A DNA stretch of 64,000 nucleotides from an uncultured Collinsella sp. (lineage in GTDB: Bacteria > Actinomycetota > Coriobacteriia > Coriobacteriales > Coriobacteriaceae), in NCBI GenBank assembly GCA_902496455.1, contig CABVAY010000003.1, positions 21,134 to 85,133 of the forward strand. The letters run 5' to 3'. The position numbers and the translations under genes are program-made. The notes below the pieces were generated by a model. It ran no database searches, had not been told where the DNA came from, and saw nothing but the letters and a program-made list of their open reading frames with translations. Of this stretch, positions 18,699-26,937 are shown piece after piece (the first letter of the stretch is position 1; each line of letters starts with the position of its first letter).

Positions 18699-20823
18699 GC
18701 GTTTCTGGTCTAGATGCGTTTTGACGCGCCGTCCGAGCTGCCATCGCAAACGAGGCGGCTTTATGGGCCGCGCCGGTGTCGATCTGTTTATCGAAGACGG
18801 TGCCTACACCACGCTTTCTTCTGCCGTGGTCATCCTAGTGGTGCTCACGTTGTTGTTTTCGTCGACCGCGGCGATATGGAGCATGTCGCGTGCCGGGGAT
18901 ACCCAGGTGGCGGCCGATAGCGGCGCGCTGGCGGGTGCCAACGTAGTGTCGTCCTATCACACGGCTGCCACGGTGGTTGATGCGAGCATCTTGAGTCTGG
19001 GGCTGGCGGGGTTTGCCACAATCGGGACGGGCCTGGTCGCCATCCTCATCCCAGGTGCCGAACCAGTTGCCGGCAATATGGTCGACACCGGGATTGAGAT
19101 CATTAAAACGCGCAACAAGTTTGCCAAAAGCGCATCGGAAGGCTTACAGAAAATCGAGACGGCTCTGCCATATCTGATCGCCGCGCGTGCCACGCAGGCG
19201 GTGTCGGCGCAGGATACCGATAGTGTGGCCTATACCGGTACGGCGCTTGCCGTGCCCAGGACATCCGAGTCGGACTTCGCTGCGCTCAAAGGGTCCGAGA
19301 TCTCGACCGATACCATTAAAGACACATCAGATGATTTAGAGCGTGCGGCCGAGGAGCTGCGGAAGGCCTCGGAGGAGACGGCGAAGGCTAAAGAGCGCGC
19401 TTGGCTGGCGGATTGTGGCGGGTCGGACGAGAGTTCGATTGGCAAGTACTCGTGTATGTGGGAGCGTGCGAAAAAACTAGCAGAACTATCTGACAGCCAG
19501 AACCGTCATGAAAAGTCGAGCATCACATGGGAGCCGCAAATAGCGCTCGATCGCGCGAAAACCTATTACCGACAGCGCTTGGCGAATGAAAAACCTCAGG
19601 GATCGAGCGTCGAGATGAAAGCGCAGTCAGCCGCTCGAAAAGCGTTCTATGCCTATGCGATTGAAGAGGTCGATCGAGCATACATAAAAGATGATGGCGA
19701 ACGGTTTTCTGCCTATATCCCACTATTGCCGCGTGTCCCAAACGAGGTGCGGCCGACCGAACTTTACACCGATGCCGCATGGCCTGTAAGCAACAACGAC
19801 GGCAGAACATACCTGCATTATGGAGTCGAATGCCCCGTCTATCAGAAAGGGACTCCGAGTGGGCTGGCATCTGTTGCTGATTATGATGGTCGTGATACAT
19901 GCGAAGCGTGCGGCTTCGGCGTGGTTACGCTTGGAAGCGCCCTCATGCCGCCATCGTTCATCGAAAACGGCTTCGAGTACCACTTTGACAAGTTCAAAGA
20001 GGCTCTGGAAGACTACGTCGACTGCCGCAACAAAGAACTCGAACTTGAGCGTCAGACCGAGGATGAGGCCGACCGTGCGGGCAATGCTTTTGACCAGGCC
20101 ATTAAAGCGCTTTCCGGCGAGCGCCCGCGTATCGCCCCACCTGGACGCAACGGCGTGGTCGCATTTGCAGTTTCGGGTGACATTACCAGCCCCGATCAAC
20201 TTAACTCCTCGTTTAACACGGCAGTCAGGCTTGGCGATCGCGGTGCTATCTCTGCCGCGGTGCTGGCGCCCGATGAGGCGACGGCGCAAAACAACGTGCT
20301 TTCGCGATTTTTCTCGACATTGAAGGAACGCTCGGGCGGCGTTGCCGGCGTGCTCGACGGCGTCATGGATGTTTGGGGACGGCTGCTCGTGGGATACGGT
20401 GATATCCAAGGTTCGGCCGACGAACTTATGGACGAGATGATTAAAGACCTAGGAGGGGGCAGCGGTGCGTTGGGCTCCATTGCATCGTGGCTCGGCGATA
20501 CCGTTTCGGCGTCCGTGGCGGCGCTGGGTTTGGAACCGTGCGACTTGCGCCTGCGAAAGCCGGTGCTGACCGATTCCGCCAACGTCATTAAGAGTCCGGG
20601 GTCTGACATTGCTGGTCTCTCTCAAGCGCAAGACAAACTGCGAAGTATTCCGTTGGGCGTGACCGATCCCAAGGCGCTTTGCGAGGCGTTGGAATATCAA
20701 GTCGAACGCACCATTAGCGGTACGGTGTTCACGCTTGCGGAGATTCCTCTGCCCGGCGGCGGCTCCATCCCACTCACCGTCGATGTCGCGACACTGGTTG
20801 GCGCTCTGGGCGGTGGGTCGTAA
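18670..20823 (+). CDS. tadG: TadG-like pilus assembly protein, large
   Basis: After a basic N-terminus comes DLFIEDGAYTTLSSAVVILVVLTLLF, a TadG/TadE-like membrane anchor, then the Tad-type sequence SRAGDTQVAADSGALAGANV, which is the signature of the putative Flp pilus assembly TadE/G-like family. The extracellular remainder of about 600 residues includes a Glu/Lys/Ala-rich helical, probably coiled-coil stretch (DDLERAAEELRKASEETAKA), a Cys pair CEACGFG and a Gly-rich C-terminus. The 19440-19760 stretch has lower GC and less typical codons than the rest. ATG 18670 has GGAGGGA at 18659-18665. It ends at TAA and overlaps the next start (TAATG). Confidence 0.8.
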   Translation: MIRGLLHGIKRFWSRCVLTRRPSCHRKRGGFMGRAGVDLFIEDGAYTTLSSAVVILVVLTLLFSSTAAIWSMSRAGDTQVAADSGALAGANVVSSYHTAATVVDASILSLGLAGFATIGTGLVAILIPGAEPVAGNMVDTGIEIIKTRNKFAKSASEGLQKIETALPYLIAARATQAVSAQDTDSVAYTGTALAVPRTSESDFAALKGSEISTDTIKDTSDDLERAAEELRKASEETAKAKERAWLADCGGSDESSIGKYSCMWERAKKLAELSDSQNRHEKSSITWEPQIALDRAKTYYRQRLANEKPQGSSVEMKAQSAARKAFYAYAIEEVDRAYIKDDGERFSAYIPLLPRVPNEVRPTELYTDAAWPVSNNDGRTYLHYGVECPVYQKGTPSGLASVADYDGRDTCEACGFGVVTLGSALMPPSFIENGFEYHFDKFKEALEDYVDCRNKELELERQTEDEADRAGNAFDQAIKALSGERPRIAPPGRNGVVAFAVSGDITSPDQLNSSFNTAVRLGDRGAISAAVLAPDEATAQNNVLSRFFSTLKERSGGVAGVLDGVMDVWGRLLVGYGDIQGSADELMDEMIKDLGGGSGALGSIASWLGDTVSASVAALGLEPCDLRLRKPVLTDSANVIKSPGSDIAGLSQAQDKLRSIPLGVTDPKALCEALEYQVERTISGTVFTLAEIPLPGGGSIPLTVDVATLVGALGGGS

Positions 20824-21299
20824 TGAGTATTCGCATGCGTCTGCGTGAGGAGCGCGCCCAAGCGACGGTGGAGATGGCAGTGGTTACGCCCGTTTTGCTG
20901 GTGCTGGCACTCATCGTGTACAACGTCATGATCTTTGCCGGCGCTGTCGCGCGCTTCGACCGCGTGGTGCCCGACATCGTGCTGGCGCACGCTGTGGCGC
21001 CGGGCGGGGAGGGTGACGAGAGCTCTGCCGATGCCTCGGCGACGGTTCAGACTCAAATTCTGAATGCCATGGAAGGCTATGACTTGCAGATCGAAGTGTC
21101 GAGCGAGCAAGGCGCGGAGGCATCGGATGGTGGCCTGCTCTCCCTATCCGGTACGTTTAGGACCTACACCTGCACCATGCACTATGAGCCGTGGCCGACT
21201 TCTCTCAGCATCGCTGGCGTTCCGCTGGGGGCGCCGACAACGTTGTCGCACGAGCGTGTGGTGACGGTCGATCCATGGCGTCCGGGGGTGGTCATGTGA
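20823..21299 (+). CDS. Second TadE-like minor pilin
   Basis: A 158-residue protein with the short leader MSIRMRLREERAQ, followed by ATVEMAVVTPVLLVLALIVY, the same AQ-x-T-V-E arrangement seen in the other Tad minor pilins, and a 110-residue exterior domain containing a single Cys (YTCTMHYEPWP). The ATG overlaps the tadG stop, and its own stop overlaps the DUF192 gene (GTGA), so the tail of the operon is tightly coupled. Confidence 0.78.
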   Translation: MSIRMRLREERAQATVEMAVVTPVLLVLALIVYNVMIFAGAVARFDRVVPDIVLAHAVAPGGEGDESSADASATVQTQILNAMEGYDLQIEVSSEQGAEASDGGLLSLSGTFRTYTCTMHYEPWPTSLSIAGVPLGAPTTLSHERVVTVDPWRPGVVM

Positions 21300-21655
21300 C
21301 CGCGGTCTCGTCCTACATCGCCTACGCGCGGGCACTCAATAGGCTGGGTTGGACGCCGGCCGAGTTTGTGGTGGCGGAGTCGTTTGTCGTGCGCCTGCGC
21401 GGCATGCTGGGACGGCGTCCGGTTGCCGCCAACGGCCTGCCGCTCGTCATGGCGTTTCCACGCTGCTCTTCGGTCCATACGTGTTTTATGGCCTATCCCA
21501 TCGACATCGCCTTCATCGATGCACGCGGCAATATCCTCGCGCGCTACGAAAACGTATGTCCCTGGTGTATGTGCTCCTGCCCCGGCGCCTGGGCGGTATT
21601 GGAACGCCCTTCAATCATTGTTTCGACCCCTGCTCTCCAACGCGTGCCGGCTTAA
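21296..21655 (+). CDS. DUF192-family protein
   Basis: A 119-residue protein matching the DUF192 fold: VVRLRGMLGRRP, MAFPRCSSVHTCFMAYPIDI and FIDARGNILARYENV correspond to the conserved blocks (the usual pattern is GLMFR, then N-SIHTFGM-FPIDV-FLD). The function of the family is unknown. It has no signal peptide here, unlike many homologues. The start is GTG 21296, overlapping the stop of the minor pilin gene as GTGA and following a G-rich site; longer in-frame starts run through the previous gene. C-terminal CPWCMCSCPG is a Cys-rich strip. Co-translation with the Tad operon suggests, but does not prove, a pilus-related role. Confidence 0.8.
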   Translation: MTAVSSYIAYARALNRLGWTPAEFVVAESFVVRLRGMLGRRPVAANGLPLVMAFPRCSSVHTCFMAYPIDIAFIDARGNILARYENVCPWCMCSCPGAWAVLERPSIIVSTPALQRVPA

Positions 21656-21752
21656 GGGACTGAGCGAAAAACTTCTTGCTGCCGGCTGATGCCTCTGACG
21701 TGCCGATTTATAGAACCGAGGCTGTGCTCAAAAACTTTTTTAAAATTCTCGG

Positions 21753-21780
21753 TTGACCGGAACGCGTCCTTGGTTATACT
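21753..21780 (+). promoter_or_regulatory. Promoter of tRNA-Phe
   Basis: TTGACC 21753-21758, 16-bp spacer, TATACT 21775-21780, 32 bp before the tRNA 5' end. Confidence 0.82.
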
Positions 21781-21812
21781 AATCAAGCCTTGAAACAAGG
21801 CACACCTCAAAT

Positions 21813-21885
<73 letters not shown>

Positions 21886-21898
21886 CCTTGAATTGACT

Positions 21899-21924
21899 AG
21901 GACCTCTGCAAAGGGGTCCTTTTC
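21899..21924 (+). terminator. Terminator of tRNA-Phe
   Basis: AGGACC (21899-21904) pairs with GGTCCT (21915-21920), followed by TTTTCTTTT. Confidence 0.85.
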
Positions 21925-21940
21925 TTTTATCGAGGGCTCT

Positions 21941-22173
21941 GCGAAACTGCGTCCCGGAATTTGGCTTCAGAGTGGGATGCGTTTTCCGCTTTGATGTCGC
22001 TTGGGAAAGCGCGACCCGGAATCCGGCGTCAGAATGGGACGTGCTTTCCTTTTGCGGCCTTTGGCGGAAACTGCGTCCCAGATCTCGCGCTCAGAACGGG
22101 ATGCATTTTCCGATTGAGGCCTCGAGCGGAAAATGCATCCCAGTCTTTTGCGAAAAACGGGACGCGCTTTCCG
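21941..22173. repeat. Array of four degenerate 61-bp palindromic units
   Basis: Four units begin near 21941, 22001, 22063 and 22125. Each has a left arm of the type CGGAAAATGCATCCC and a right arm of the type GGGATGCATTTTCCG about 15 bp later, so each unit can form a hairpin. The arms vary at a few positions (TGCGTCCC, GCGACCC, TGCATCCC). Open frames across it are repetitive in peptide sequence and not credible as genes. The rest of the 21.9-22.35 kb intergenic region contains only a TATACT (22281-22286) that may be the -10 of the next gene. Confidence 0.85.
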
Positions 22174-22351
22174 GCGCTTACTTCCGACGTGCGTGCACAT
22201 CTCGGGCCCGCCCGCCCAGACATTCCTTCCGCTTTTGCGCCACTTTACAGACCGTTCGGTCGTCTGTCCGCACGCGCGGGTATACTCAAAACGATACTTT
22301 TCCTATGCAATACGATGCAGGCTCGGCCTGCACGATCCGAAGGGGGCAGTG

Positions 22352-23413
22352 ATGGAGAGGATACTCGGCGTTAATCTCTCTGGCTGGTTTATTCCCGAGC
22401 CTTGGGTGACCCCGTCGCTGTACGCGGCGACCGGTGCATCCAACGCAGCCGAGCTGCAGGAGGCAATGGGCACCGCCGCCTATAACGAGCGCATGCGCCG
22501 TCATTACGAGACGTTTGTGAGCGAGGATGATTTCCGTCGCATGGCGCAGATCGGCCTCAACGCCGTGCGCCTGCCGGTGCCTTGGTATGCCTTTGGCTCA
22601 CAGGAGTCCGATGCCTCCTACATCTCGGTTGTCGATTACATCGACCGCGCGATTGAGTGGGCTGCCAAGTACAACACTCGCGTGCTGCTTGACCTGGCGA
22701 CTGTGCCCGGTGGCCAGGGCGATTCCAACGATTCGCCCACCACGCCGGAGGCTGTCGCCGAGTGGCATTCGTCCACCAACGGTCGTCATGTCGCACTCGA
22801 CGTGCTCGAGCGCTTGGCCGATCGCTACGGCGAGGCCGAGAGCCTGCTGGGTATTGAGCTGCTGGATACGCCGCAGATGAGTGTCCGCAAGAGTCTCTTT
22901 GCCATGACGGATGGCATTCCGGCTCACTACTTGCGCAATTTCTATCGCGATGCCTACGAGCTCGTCCGTTCGTATATGCCCGAGGATAAGATCGTCGTCT
23001 TTTCGTCTTCGGGACATCCCAGCGAGTGGAAGCATTTTATGCGCGGCGCCAAGTACAAGAACGTCTACATGGACCTTCACCTGTACCATTACCGCGACGA
23101 GTATGCGCTCGATATCACGAGCCCCCGCGGGCTGACGACGGCGATTTCGCGTAACAAGCGCGAGCTTAAAGAAGCGATTTCAACTGGGTTCCCCGTGCTG
23201 GTGGGCGAATGGTCGGGCGCGGCGATCTTTGCCAACTCGTCGGTTACGCCCGAGGGCCGCAATGCCTACGAGCGCGTGTTTATCGCCAACCAGCTGGCTT
23301 CGTTTGCGCCGGCTGCCGGTTGGTTCTTCCAAACGTGGAAGACCGAGAAGCGCATTGCAGCATGGGACGCCCGCGCGGCGCTCGGTACGCTCGAGCGCGG
23401 CATGATTGAATAG
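22352..23413 (+). CDS. Glycoside hydrolase family 5-like protein, probably catalytically impaired
   Basis: The N-terminus GVNLSGWFIPEPWVTPSLY strongly resembles exo-beta-1,3-glucanases of GH5. The TIM-barrel marks are present: Arg73 in RLPVPWYAF, His243 and Tyr245 in DLHLYHY, and the nucleophile Glu286 in VGEWS. However, the acid/base motif NEP is replaced by DTP at residues 172-174, so Glu becomes Thr173, and the active-site His of the usual DLHGAPG segment is Ala116 in DLATVPG. No signal peptide is visible, so it should be cytoplasmic. ATG 22352 is preceded by an AGGGGG site and lies 31 codons before the first conserved Glu. It could bind a glucan or act weakly; hydrolysis as in classic GH5 is unlikely. 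Confidence 0.82.
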   Translation: MERILGVNLSGWFIPEPWVTPSLYAATGASNAAELQEAMGTAAYNERMRRHYETFVSEDDFRRMAQIGLNAVRLPVPWYAFGSQESDASYISVVDYIDRAIEWAAKYNTRVLLDLATVPGGQGDSNDSPTTPEAVAEWHSSTNGRHVALDVLERLADRYGEAESLLGIELLDTPQMSVRKSLFAMTDGIPAHYLRNFYRDAYELVRSYMPEDKIVVFSSSGHPSEWKHFMRGAKYKNVYMDLHLYHYRDEYALDITSPRGLTTAISRNKRELKEAISTGFPVLVGEWSGAAIFANSSVTPEGRNAYERVFIANQLASFAPAAGWFFQTWKTEKRIAAWDARAALGTLERGMIE

Positions 23414-23419
23414 GTTGAT

Positions 23420-24298
23420 ATGACGCAAAACAGCGCCCATACGGGCAAACTCTATGTGGTCGGCACGCCCATCGGCAACCTGGGCGACCTGTCCCCGCGC
23501 GTTGGCGAGGCGTTTGCCGCCGCCGATGCCATTTGCTGCGAAGACACGCGTGTGACGTCAAAGCTGCTGATGCATCTGGGCATTTCCAAGCCGCTTGTCC
23601 GTTGCGACGAGAATGTGATCGCCAGCCGCGCCGCCGGCCTGGTCGACCGTCTGCTGGCGGGGGAGACCCTCGCCTTTGCCTCGGACGCCGGCATGCCGAG
23701 TGTGTCCGATCCCGGCCAGGCGCTGGTCGAGGCAGCGCGTGAGGCCGATGTGCCTGTCGAAGTTATTCCCGGGCCCTCTGCTTGCGTCACGGCGCTTGTT
23801 TCGTCCGGCATTCCCTGCGAGCATTTTTTCTTCGAGGGCTTTTTGGGCCGAAAGCACGGCGACCGCGTGCGCCGTTTACAGCGCCTTGCCGTGGTGCCCG
23901 GCGCACTCATCTTCTACGAGTCTCCACATCGCATCGTGGCGACGCTCGAGGCCGTGGCGGAGGTCTTTCCCCAGCGTGAGGTTGCCGTCTGCCGCGAACT
24001 CACCAAGCTGCACGAGGAGGTCTTGCGCGGGCCCGCTGCCCAGCTTGCCGAGGAGCTGCGTGCTCGCGGCGAGGTAAAGGGCGAGATTGCGCTGGTCATC
24101 GCGCCGCCGAGCGAGGATGAGGAGGCCGGTATCGTGCCGGTTGGCGCCGCGGCAGCGGATCCCGACGAGGCCCTGCGCGAGGATATCCGCGCCGCGCTCG
24201 AGGAGGGGGAGCCCGCCTCTGCGGTGGCCAAGCGCCTGTCTCAGAAGTATTCGCGCCGCAAGCGCGATGTCTATGCCATGGTGCTCGATATGCAATAG
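23420..24298 (+). CDS. rsmI: 16S rRNA (cytidine1402-2'-O)-methyltransferase
   Basis: RsmI methylates the ribose of C1402 in 16S rRNA using S-adenosylmethionine. The N-terminus KLYVVGTPIGNLGDLSPR is diagnostic of this tetrapyrrole-methylase-fold family, followed by CEDTRVTSKLL, FASDAGMPSVSDPG, IPGPSA and ESPHRI. The C-terminal extension beyond residue 225, with an acidic stretch and the ending SQKYSRRKRDVYAMVLDMQ, is also typical. It starts 6 bp after the GH5-like gene, so the two may be cotranscribed. Confidence 0.96.
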   Translation: MTQNSAHTGKLYVVGTPIGNLGDLSPRVGEAFAAADAICCEDTRVTSKLLMHLGISKPLVRCDENVIASRAAGLVDRLLAGETLAFASDAGMPSVSDPGQALVEAAREADVPVEVIPGPSACVTALVSSGIPCEHFFFEGFLGRKHGDRVRRLQRLAVVPGALIFYESPHRIVATLEAVAEVFPQREVAVCRELTKLHEEVLRGPAAQLAEELRARGEVKGEIALVIAPPSEDEEAGIVPVGAAAADPDEALREDIRAALEEGEPASAVAKRLSQKYSRRKRDVYAMVLDMQ

Positions 24299-24367
24299 AT
24301 GGAGGATATCCAGCCCTTGCGCTAGAATCATCCCCTGTATGCAACGTTTTTCTGGAGGACAAACCCC

Positions 24368-25969
24368 ATGGATCAAAGCAAGCCTTCGTTCTTTATCACG
24401 ACGCCCATCTACTACGTCAACGCCGATCCGCACCTGGGCACGGCTTATTCCACCATCATCGCCGACGTTCAGGCCCGTTATCGTCGCTCCGCCGGCTATA
24501 ACGTCAAGTTCCTGACCGGCATGGACGAGCACGGCGAGAAGGTCGCCGAGGCCGCAGCCAAGCACAACATGACGCCGCAGGAGTGGACCGACAGCCAGGC
24601 TCCGCACTTCAAGGAGCTTTGGAGCAAGCTCGAGATCTCCAACGACGACTTCATCCGCACCACCGAGCCGCGCCAGCATCATGCCGTGCAGTACCTGTGG
24701 GAGCGCATGAAGGAGTCCGGCTACCTGTATAAGGGCAGCTACGACGGTTGGTATTGCGTGCCTGACGAGACCTACTTCACCGATACGCAGGTCCAGAAGG
24801 GCGACGAGGAGTACGGCAGCGTCGGCCAGCACCTGTGCCCCGACTGCCACCGTCCGCTTGAGCGCGTGCAGGAGGAGTCCTACTTCTTTAAGCTTTCCGC
24901 TTTCCAGGACAAGCTGCTCAAGCTTTACGACGAGCACCCCGACTTTGTCGAGCCTGCGTTCCGCATGAACGAGGTACGTAGCTTTGTCGAGGGCGGCCTT
25001 AATGACCTTTCCGTGAGCCGTACGAGCTTTGACTGGGGCATTCAGGTCCCGTTTGACGAGGGTCACGTGACCTACGTGTGGTTCGATGCGCTGCTCAACT
25101 ATATGACGGCCGTCGGTTACGGTGTCGACACCGACGAGGCGCGTGCCGAGCTGGCCTATCGCTGGCCTGCGCAGTTCCACATCGTGGGCAAGGACATCAT
25201 CCGCTTCCACTGCGTCATTTGGCCCGCCATGCTCATGGCCATCGGCGAGGCCCTGCCCGAGCACGTCTTTGCCCACGGCTTCCTGACCGTGCGCAATGCC
25301 GAGACCGGCAAGGCCGAGAAGATGTCCAAGAGCCGTGGCAACGCTATCGCTCCGCAGGACGTTATCGACATGTTGGGCGTTGAGGGCTATCGCTACTACT
25401 TTATGACCGACGTCGTCCCCGGCACCGACGGTGCCATCAGCTTCGATCGCATGGAGCAGGTCTACAACGCCGACCTGGCCAACAGCTGGGGCAACCTTAT
25501 CTCGCGTTCGCTCAACATGAGCGGCAAGTACTTTGACGGTTGCGCCCCGGCTAAACCGGCGTCTGTCGACGCGTTCGACAACCCGCTAGCAAAGATCGCC
25601 GATGGCCTGGTCGAGCGCTACATGGCCAAGATGGACGTGCTCGATTACGGTGGAGCCAAGGACGAGGTCATGGAGCTCATCCACGCCGCCAACCACTACA
25701 TCGAGGACTCCGAGCCTTGGGCACTTGCCAAGGACGAGGCCAAGGCTGACGAGCTGGCATTTGTGATCTACAACCTGCTCGAGGCCATCCGCATTGCCGC
25801 TCACCTGCTGATGCCGCTCATGCCTCAGACTTCTGCCGAGGCCCTGCGCCGCCTGTCCTGCGAGGACGAGGCCACGAGCGACGACCTCAAGGGCATTTGC
25901 GCTTGGGGCTTGCTTGCCGGTGGTCAGCCCGTCGAGAAGGGCGAGCCGCTGTTCCCGCGTCTGGGCTAA
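24368..25969 (+). CDS. metG: Methionine-tRNA ligase
   Basis: Class I aminoacyl-tRNA synthetase charging initiator and elongator tRNA-Met. The HIGH signature appears as PHLGTAYST near residue 18, with FITTPIYYVNADPHLG before it. The connective insertion has a single Cys pair CPDC, so it is the one-knuckle type. KMSKS is intact in AEKMSKSRGN. The anticodon-binding helical domain ends at residue 533 with no C-terminal EMAP/tRNA-binding domain, a shorter form than in E. coli. GGAGG lies nine bases before ATG 24368. Confidence 0.97.
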   Translation: MDQSKPSFFITTPIYYVNADPHLGTAYSTIIADVQARYRRSAGYNVKFLTGMDEHGEKVAEAAAKHNMTPQEWTDSQAPHFKELWSKLEISNDDFIRTTEPRQHHAVQYLWERMKESGYLYKGSYDGWYCVPDETYFTDTQVQKGDEEYGSVGQHLCPDCHRPLERVQEESYFFKLSAFQDKLLKLYDEHPDFVEPAFRMNEVRSFVEGGLNDLSVSRTSFDWGIQVPFDEGHVTYVWFDALLNYMTAVGYGVDTDEARAELAYRWPAQFHIVGKDIIRFHCVIWPAMLMAIGEALPEHVFAHGFLTVRNAETGKAEKMSKSRGNAIAPQDVIDMLGVEGYRYYFMTDVVPGTDGAISFDRMEQVYNADLANSWGNLISRSLNMSGKYFDGCAPAKPASVDAFDNPLAKIADGLVERYMAKMDVLDYGGAKDEVMELIHAANHYIEDSEPWALAKDEAKADELAFVIYNLLEAIRIAAHLLMPLMPQTSAEALRRLSCEDEATSDDLKGICAWGLLAGGQPVEKGEPLFPRLG

Positions 25970-26010
25970 GACGCCGCGCGCCATATCGGCAATTCGCTGT
26001 TTAGATGTAA

Positions 26011-26040
26011 GGGCATGGCCGCAACGGTCCATGCCCTTTT
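26011..26040 (+). terminator. Terminator of metG
   Basis: GGGCATGG 26011-26018 and CCATGCCC 26029-26036, then TTTTG. Confidence 0.88.
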
Positions 26041-26076
26041 GTTTCAAGACGCCGCCACCATGCTGAGGAGGCAACT

Positions 26077-26937
26077 ATGACAACTTCGCCTTTGGCAAAC
26101 CCCACGGCAACAAGGGAGCTGCTGGAGGAGTTTGGCCTTGCGACCAAGCATCGCCTGGGCCAGAACTTCCTGATCGACAACCATGTGATCGAGCGCATTT
26201 GCGAGCTTGCCGAGCTTGCAGGCGATGAGCGCGTGCTCGAGGTTGGTCCGGGCGTTGGCACGCTCACGCTTGCGCTGTTGCAGGAGGCGGCGTGCGTCAC
26301 GTCGATCGAGGCCGATCCCGAGCTCGAGCCGGTGCTCGATGCTCACGCCGCCGACTACGCCAACTTCCGCTTTATCATGGGCGACGCGCTCAAGGTGGGC
26401 CCGGAGCAGATTGAGCAGGCCGCCGGCGGCGAGCCCACGGTATTTGTCGCGAACTTGCCCTATAACGTGGCGGCGACGATCATCTTGCAGTTCTTCCAGA
26501 CGATGCCCGCGCTCAAGCGTGCCGTGGTCATGGTGCAAAAGGAGGTTGCCGATCGCATTGCCGCAGTGCCGGGCAACAAGACCTATGGCGGCTATACGGC
26601 AAAGCTCGGCCTGTATGCGCAGGTGACGGGTCGCTTTGAGGTGCCGCCGCGTTGCTTTATGCCGGCGCCGCACGTGGACTCGGCCGTCGTGCGTATCGAC
26701 CGTGTTGACGGCGTGGTGCCCGAAGGACTCGACCGCGAGTTTGTGGCCCGCGTGATTGATGCTGCATTTGCCCAGCGTCGCAAGACCATCCGCAATTCCA
26801 TGAGCGCCAACGGTTTTGCCAAGGACGTGCTCGATGCCGCTTTTGAGGTTTGCGGTATCGCACCCACCACGCGCGCCGAGACGCTCGATGTTGCCGACTT
26901 TGTCCGCCTGGCCCGGGAGCTAATCCATGACGCCTAA
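26077..26937 (+). CDS. rsmA: 16S rRNA dimethyladenosine transferase (KsgA/RsmA)
   Basis: It dimethylates A1518 and A1519 in 16S rRNA helix 45 late in 30S assembly. Motif I is VLEVGPGVGTLTLAL, preceded by the hallmark LGQNFLIDN; the catalytic motif IV is NLPYNVAA (N-L-P-Y); the C-terminal helical domain contains FAQRRKTIRNSM. The length is 286 residues as usual. It begins 36 bp after the metG terminator and overlaps tatD by 11 bp. Confidence 0.97.
   Translation: MTTSPLANPTATRELLEEFGLATKHRLGQNFLIDNHVIERICELAELAGDERVLEVGPGVGTLTLALLQEAACVTSIEADPELEPVLDAHAADYANFRFIMGDALKVGPEQIEQAAGGEPTVFVANLPYNVAATIILQFFQTMPALKRAVVMVQKEVADRIAAVPGNKTYGGYTAKLGLYAQVTGRFEVPPRCFMPAPHVDSAVVRIDRVDGVVPEGLDREFVARVIDAAFAQRRKTIRNSMSANGFAKDVLDAAFEVCGIAPTTRAETLDVADFVRLARELIHDA

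Noticed and set aside
21941..22173. CRISPR array
   Set aside because: The units are degenerate hairpins of about 61 bp without unique spacers of constant length, and no cas genes are present.
21961..22374. Open frames across the 61-bp repeat array (up to 137 codons)
   Set aside because: The peptides simply repeat with the DNA unit, all frames are open to a similar extent, and no ribosome binding site precedes them.
26044..26673. Minus-strand frames opposite rsmA
   Set aside because: Shadows of a clear dimethyladenosine transferase gene with no own start signal.
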